Assembly: GCA_965237875.1 (NCBI GenBank)
Contig: CBDEGP010000002.1
Location: forward strand, 1,302,001 to 1,366,000
DNA: 64,000 nt
Origin: DAOUJI01 sp965237875
GTDB lineage: Bacteria; Chloroflexota; Dehalococcoidia; Lucifugimonadales; JAGWBF01
Direction of reading: 5' to 3'
Position 1 is the first letter of the stretch. Every line of letters starts with the position of its first letter. The notes beneath the pieces are model-generated. The model saw nothing but the letters and a program-made list of their open reading frames with translations. It ran no database searches and had not been told where the DNA came from. This document shows, piece by piece, positions 61,956 to 64,000 of this stretch. The translations under genes were made by a program, and so were the position numbers.

Positions 61956-62873
61956 GTGAGCGAACAGGTAGAGTCGGGAAGAACCGAGCATGTTCTGGCT
62001 CCAGCTGTGGGGGGCTGGCTGGCAAAGATCGGCCGTCCACTGGCTGCCTTCGCGGTGCGCCAGCCCGTGGGGGCCTTCAGTGCGGTGATCATCGTCCTGT
62101 TGATACTGGTGGCGGTCCTGGCCCCCGTCCTGGCGCCGTCAGACCCCTACTCCGTCGATCCCGATGCCTTCTTCATTGGCCATGGGAAGGATGGGCACGT
62201 CCTGGGCGGCGACTACCTGGGTCGGGACGTCCTGAGCCGTCTCATCTACGGGGCTCGCATCTCCCTCTATGTCAGCATGGTGTCTTGTTTGCTGGGGATC
62301 ACCATCGGAAGCGCCGTGGGCATTGTCAGCGCGACCCGCGGCGGCGCACTAGACCTGATTCTCCAGCGCGTTATCGATGCCTTGATGGCCTTCCCCAACT
62401 TGATACTTGCGCTGGCCATTATGGCCACCATGGGCGCCTCCCTGGAGAACGTCATCATAGCCATCACCATTACTATCATTCCTCCGACGGCCAGGGCTGT
62501 CCGGTCCCAGGCCCTTTCCATCGTGCCCATGGACTACGTGACCGCAGCCAGGGCGGTCGGCGCAGGGTACTGGCGCATCGTCTTAAGGCACGTATTGCCC
62601 GGCTGTCTCTCCCTCATATTCATCATGGCCTCAGTGACGTTGGGGGCCGCCATCATCATCGAAAGCTCCCTGAGCTTCCTGGGGCTGGGCGCTCCCGAGG
62701 CCGAGCCCTCCTGGGGCGGCATGATGGGCGGCCAGACCTACCGCTTCCTCAGGATTTCCCCAACCCTTGTAGCTTACCCCACCATCGCCATAGGCCTCGT
62801 GGTATTCGCCTTCAACATGCTAGGGGACGCCCTGCGTGATATGTGGGACCCCCGGCTACGGGGCAGCCGGTGA
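61956..62873 (+). CDS. ABC permease DppC-type, copy 2
   Basis: 305 residues, paralogue of 53574-54500. The first 90 residues have drifted (HVLAPAVGGWLAKIGRPLAAF; SVDPDAFFIGHGKDGHVLGG) while the membrane part is almost unchanged. Even the sequence between DppB and DppC (ACGCATTTATATA, then TTGACGGGAGACG) is preserved, so the pair was duplicated as a block. Confidence 0.92.
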   Translation: MSEQVESGRTEHVLAPAVGGWLAKIGRPLAAFAVRQPVGAFSAVIIVLLILVAVLAPVLAPSDPYSVDPDAFFIGHGKDGHVLGGDYLGRDVLSRLIYGARISLYVSMVSCLLGITIGSAVGIVSATRGGALDLILQRVIDALMAFPNLILALAIMATMGASLENVIIAITITIIPPTARAVRSQALSIVPMDYVTAARAVGAGYWRIVLRHVLPGCLSLIFIMASVTLGAAIIIESSLSFLGLGAPEAEPSWGGMMGGQTYRFLRISPTLVAYPTIAIGLVVFAFNMLGDALRDMWDPRLRGSR

Positions 62874-62905
62874 TCGGCTGCGGGCAGTCTCGCACGGTAC
62901 CGCAG

Positions 62906-63028
62906 GGTGAAGGTACGGACCTGGGGGACATTACTTTGCTCATCCGGGACTTTACCTCACCGAACGGTCTGACTATGTCCCCGGATGAGGAGATTCTTTG
63001 TCTGGTCCACACCAGGAACGGGGAGTAG
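62906..63028 (+). pseudogene. SMP-30/gluconolactonase relic
   Basis: Translation DLGDITLLIRDFTSPNGLTM, then SPDEEILCLVHTRNGE, matches DLGDIVNLLDFGSPNGLDL and SPDESILYLVHSRARQ of the intact lactonase. Only about 40 codons are left, ending in a stop. It lies just before a D-2-hydroxyacid dehydrogenase gene, keeping the ancestral order. Confidence 0.7.
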
Positions 63029-63097
63029 GGAACAAGGAATAGGGATCTATCCCAGTTCCTCGTTCCCATTCGAGTGCCCCAATACAAGGGAGGTGAC

Positions 63098-64000
63098 ATG
63101 ACGATAGCCAAGCCCAAAGTAGCTTTCCTCGCCGGGCCCCGTTACGGGCCGACCTCGGGTCCCAGGTGGGTGTCCCAGGCGCCACCCGATATGGACGTCC
63201 TGATCGTGGACGCTGCCCTGCCCGAAGAGGAGAAAATCCGCCTTTGCACAGACGTTCAGGCTATCATCGTCGTGGACGAGACGGTGGATTTCGACTTCCT
63301 CAGGAGCTGCCACAATGTGAAGCTGGTTCAGTCCGCCAGCGCCGGCAACGAGATGCTGGACCTCGTGGCCTTGGGCGAGATGGGCATACCTGTGGCGAAC
63401 AATGGGGGCTCCAACGCCAACTCCATGGCCGAGAAAACCATCGGACTTATGATCGCCGTCTGCCGGAACCTGATGAACCAGTGGTACAACGTGCACAAGG
63501 AGCGGCGCTGGAACCAGGGGCTGTTGAGACTGCCTGCCATAGAAATCACCGGCAGGACCGTCGGCATCGTGGGACTTGGCCGCATCGGCAAGAACGTAGC
63601 CAGGTTGCTCAGGGGGTTTGACACGAGGACCATATACTACGACTCGATGGAGGCGCCTAGGGACGTACAGGAAGAGCTCAAGGCCGAGCCCGTCTCCTTT
63701 GAAGGACTGCTGCGCGAGTCGGACTTCGTGAGCCTGCACGTGCCCCTCCTCTCCTCCACGCGGAAGATGATCGGGGAGAGGCAGTTGCAGATGATGAAGC
63801 CAACTGCATATCTTATCAACACGTGCCGCGGAGGTGTGGTGGACGAAGAGGCGCTGTTGAAGGCCCTGAAGAACAAGGAGATCGCGGGTGCGGCCCTGGA
63901 TGTGACCGACCCGGAGCCCCCTTCCCCCGACAATCCCTTGTTCGACCTGGACAACGTGATCATCACCCCTCACTCCGGGGGCACCCTCGAGAGCCAGCAG
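63098..64000 (+). CDS. D-2-hydroxyacid dehydrogenase B, 3' end outside window
   Basis: The first 301 codons are present; the frame is open at the right edge. NAD motif VGIVGLGRIGKNVARLL, Arg in NTCRGGVVDEEAL, Glu in DPEPPSPDNPLF and His in TPHSGG are all intact. It aligns along its length with dehydrogenase A at 44543 (same start MT...K.VAFLAGPR). AGGGAGGTG lies before the ATG. It probably oxidises or reduces a pathway hydroxyacid; use of NAD or NADP is not decided. Confidence 0.9.
   Translation, partial: MTIAKPKVAFLAGPRYGPTSGPRWVSQAPPDMDVLIVDAALPEEEKIRLCTDVQAIIVVDETVDFDFLRSCHNVKLVQSASAGNEMLDLVALGEMGIPVANNGGSNANSMAEKTIGLMIAVCRNLMNQWYNVHKERRWNQGLLRLPAIEITGRTVGIVGLGRIGKNVARLLRGFDTRTIYYDSMEAPRDVQEELKAEPVSFEGLLRESDFVSLHVPLLSSTRKMIGERQLQMMKPTAYLINTCRGGVVDEEALLKALKNKEIAGAALDVTDPEPPSPDNPLFDLDNVIITPHSGGTLESQQ

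Noticed and set aside
63047..63973. Minus-strand frame of 308 codons at the right edge
   Set aside because: Antisense to the dehydrogenase gene with intact NAD and catalytic motifs.
1..64000. CRISPR array
   Set aside because: No series of regularly spaced short direct repeats was seen, and no cas gene is present.
1..64000. rRNA genes or replication origin with DnaA boxes
   Set aside because: None of the conserved rRNA segments or a DnaA-box cluster was noticed; a covariance-model scan would be needed to exclude small RNAs.

Overview
The window looks like a high-GC bacterial chromosome, most likely Chloroflexota of the SAR202/Dehalococcoidia type. That placement is an inference from gene content: stacked paralogues of flavin-dependent monooxygenases, amidohydrolases, SMP-30 lactonases and D-2-hydroxyacid dehydrogenases, plus Chloroflexota-style large serine recombinases. 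No rRNA, tRNA or other phylogenetic marker was found to prove it.

Left part (1-10.2 kb): the right end of an integrative conjugative element. It holds a VirB4-type ATPase entering from outside the window, a VirD4/TraD-type coupling ATPase, a replication-relaxation-like protein, two small HTH proteins and a small hypothetical, all on + and mostly overlapping. A lower-GC cargo gene follows (pentapeptide repeats fused to an FRG domain), then a broken aspartic protease, a ribbon-helix-helix regulator and a large serine recombinase (Rec1).

Middle part (10.2-33.7 kb): a mosaic island bounded by two identical 19-bp direct repeats (10183 and 33637) that look like recombinase att cores. From left to right it contains a minus-strand DUF6361 / phospholipase-D-like / SF2 helicase operon (probable phage defence, helicase interrupted by two frameshifts), an internally deleted IS256-type element, a frameshifted hydrolase, and a phosphonate biosynthesis cluster with good sigma-70-like promoters. 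That cluster has two methyltransferases, a PhnA-like hydrolase, PEP mutase, a split phosphonopyruvate decarboxylase and an AEP-type transaminase. After it come a truncated DUF4011 gene with a VapC/Phd pair, a second replication-relaxation-like gene, a frameshifted antitoxin with VapC, a second serine recombinase (Rec2) and a small pyrophosphatase-like gene. The core of the direct repeat also occurs inverted inside Rec2. The simplest reading is two or more islands inserted in tandem at one site.

Right part (33.7-64 kb): apparently resident catabolic chromosome. It carries an HD-domain diiron-type protein, SDR, NCS2 permease, three Amidohydro_2-type amidohydrolases, two LLM flavin monooxygenases, a Baeyer-Villiger-type monooxygenase, SMP-30 lactonase, D-2-hydroxyacid dehydrogenases, an HpcH/HpaI aldolase, a beta-hydroxyacid-dehydrogenase-like enzyme, NHL propellers, a metallo-deacetylase-like hydrolase, one peptide/nickel-type ABC binding protein and two nearly identical permease pairs. 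Together they suggest uptake and oxidative ring opening of organic compounds: monooxygenase to lactone, lactonase to hydroxyacid, dehydrogenase, then aldolase. The substrate cannot be read from sequence. This part has grown by duplication and decay: three copies of the SMP-30/D-2-hydroxyacid dehydrogenase pair are present, and in two of them the SMP-30 gene is a relic.
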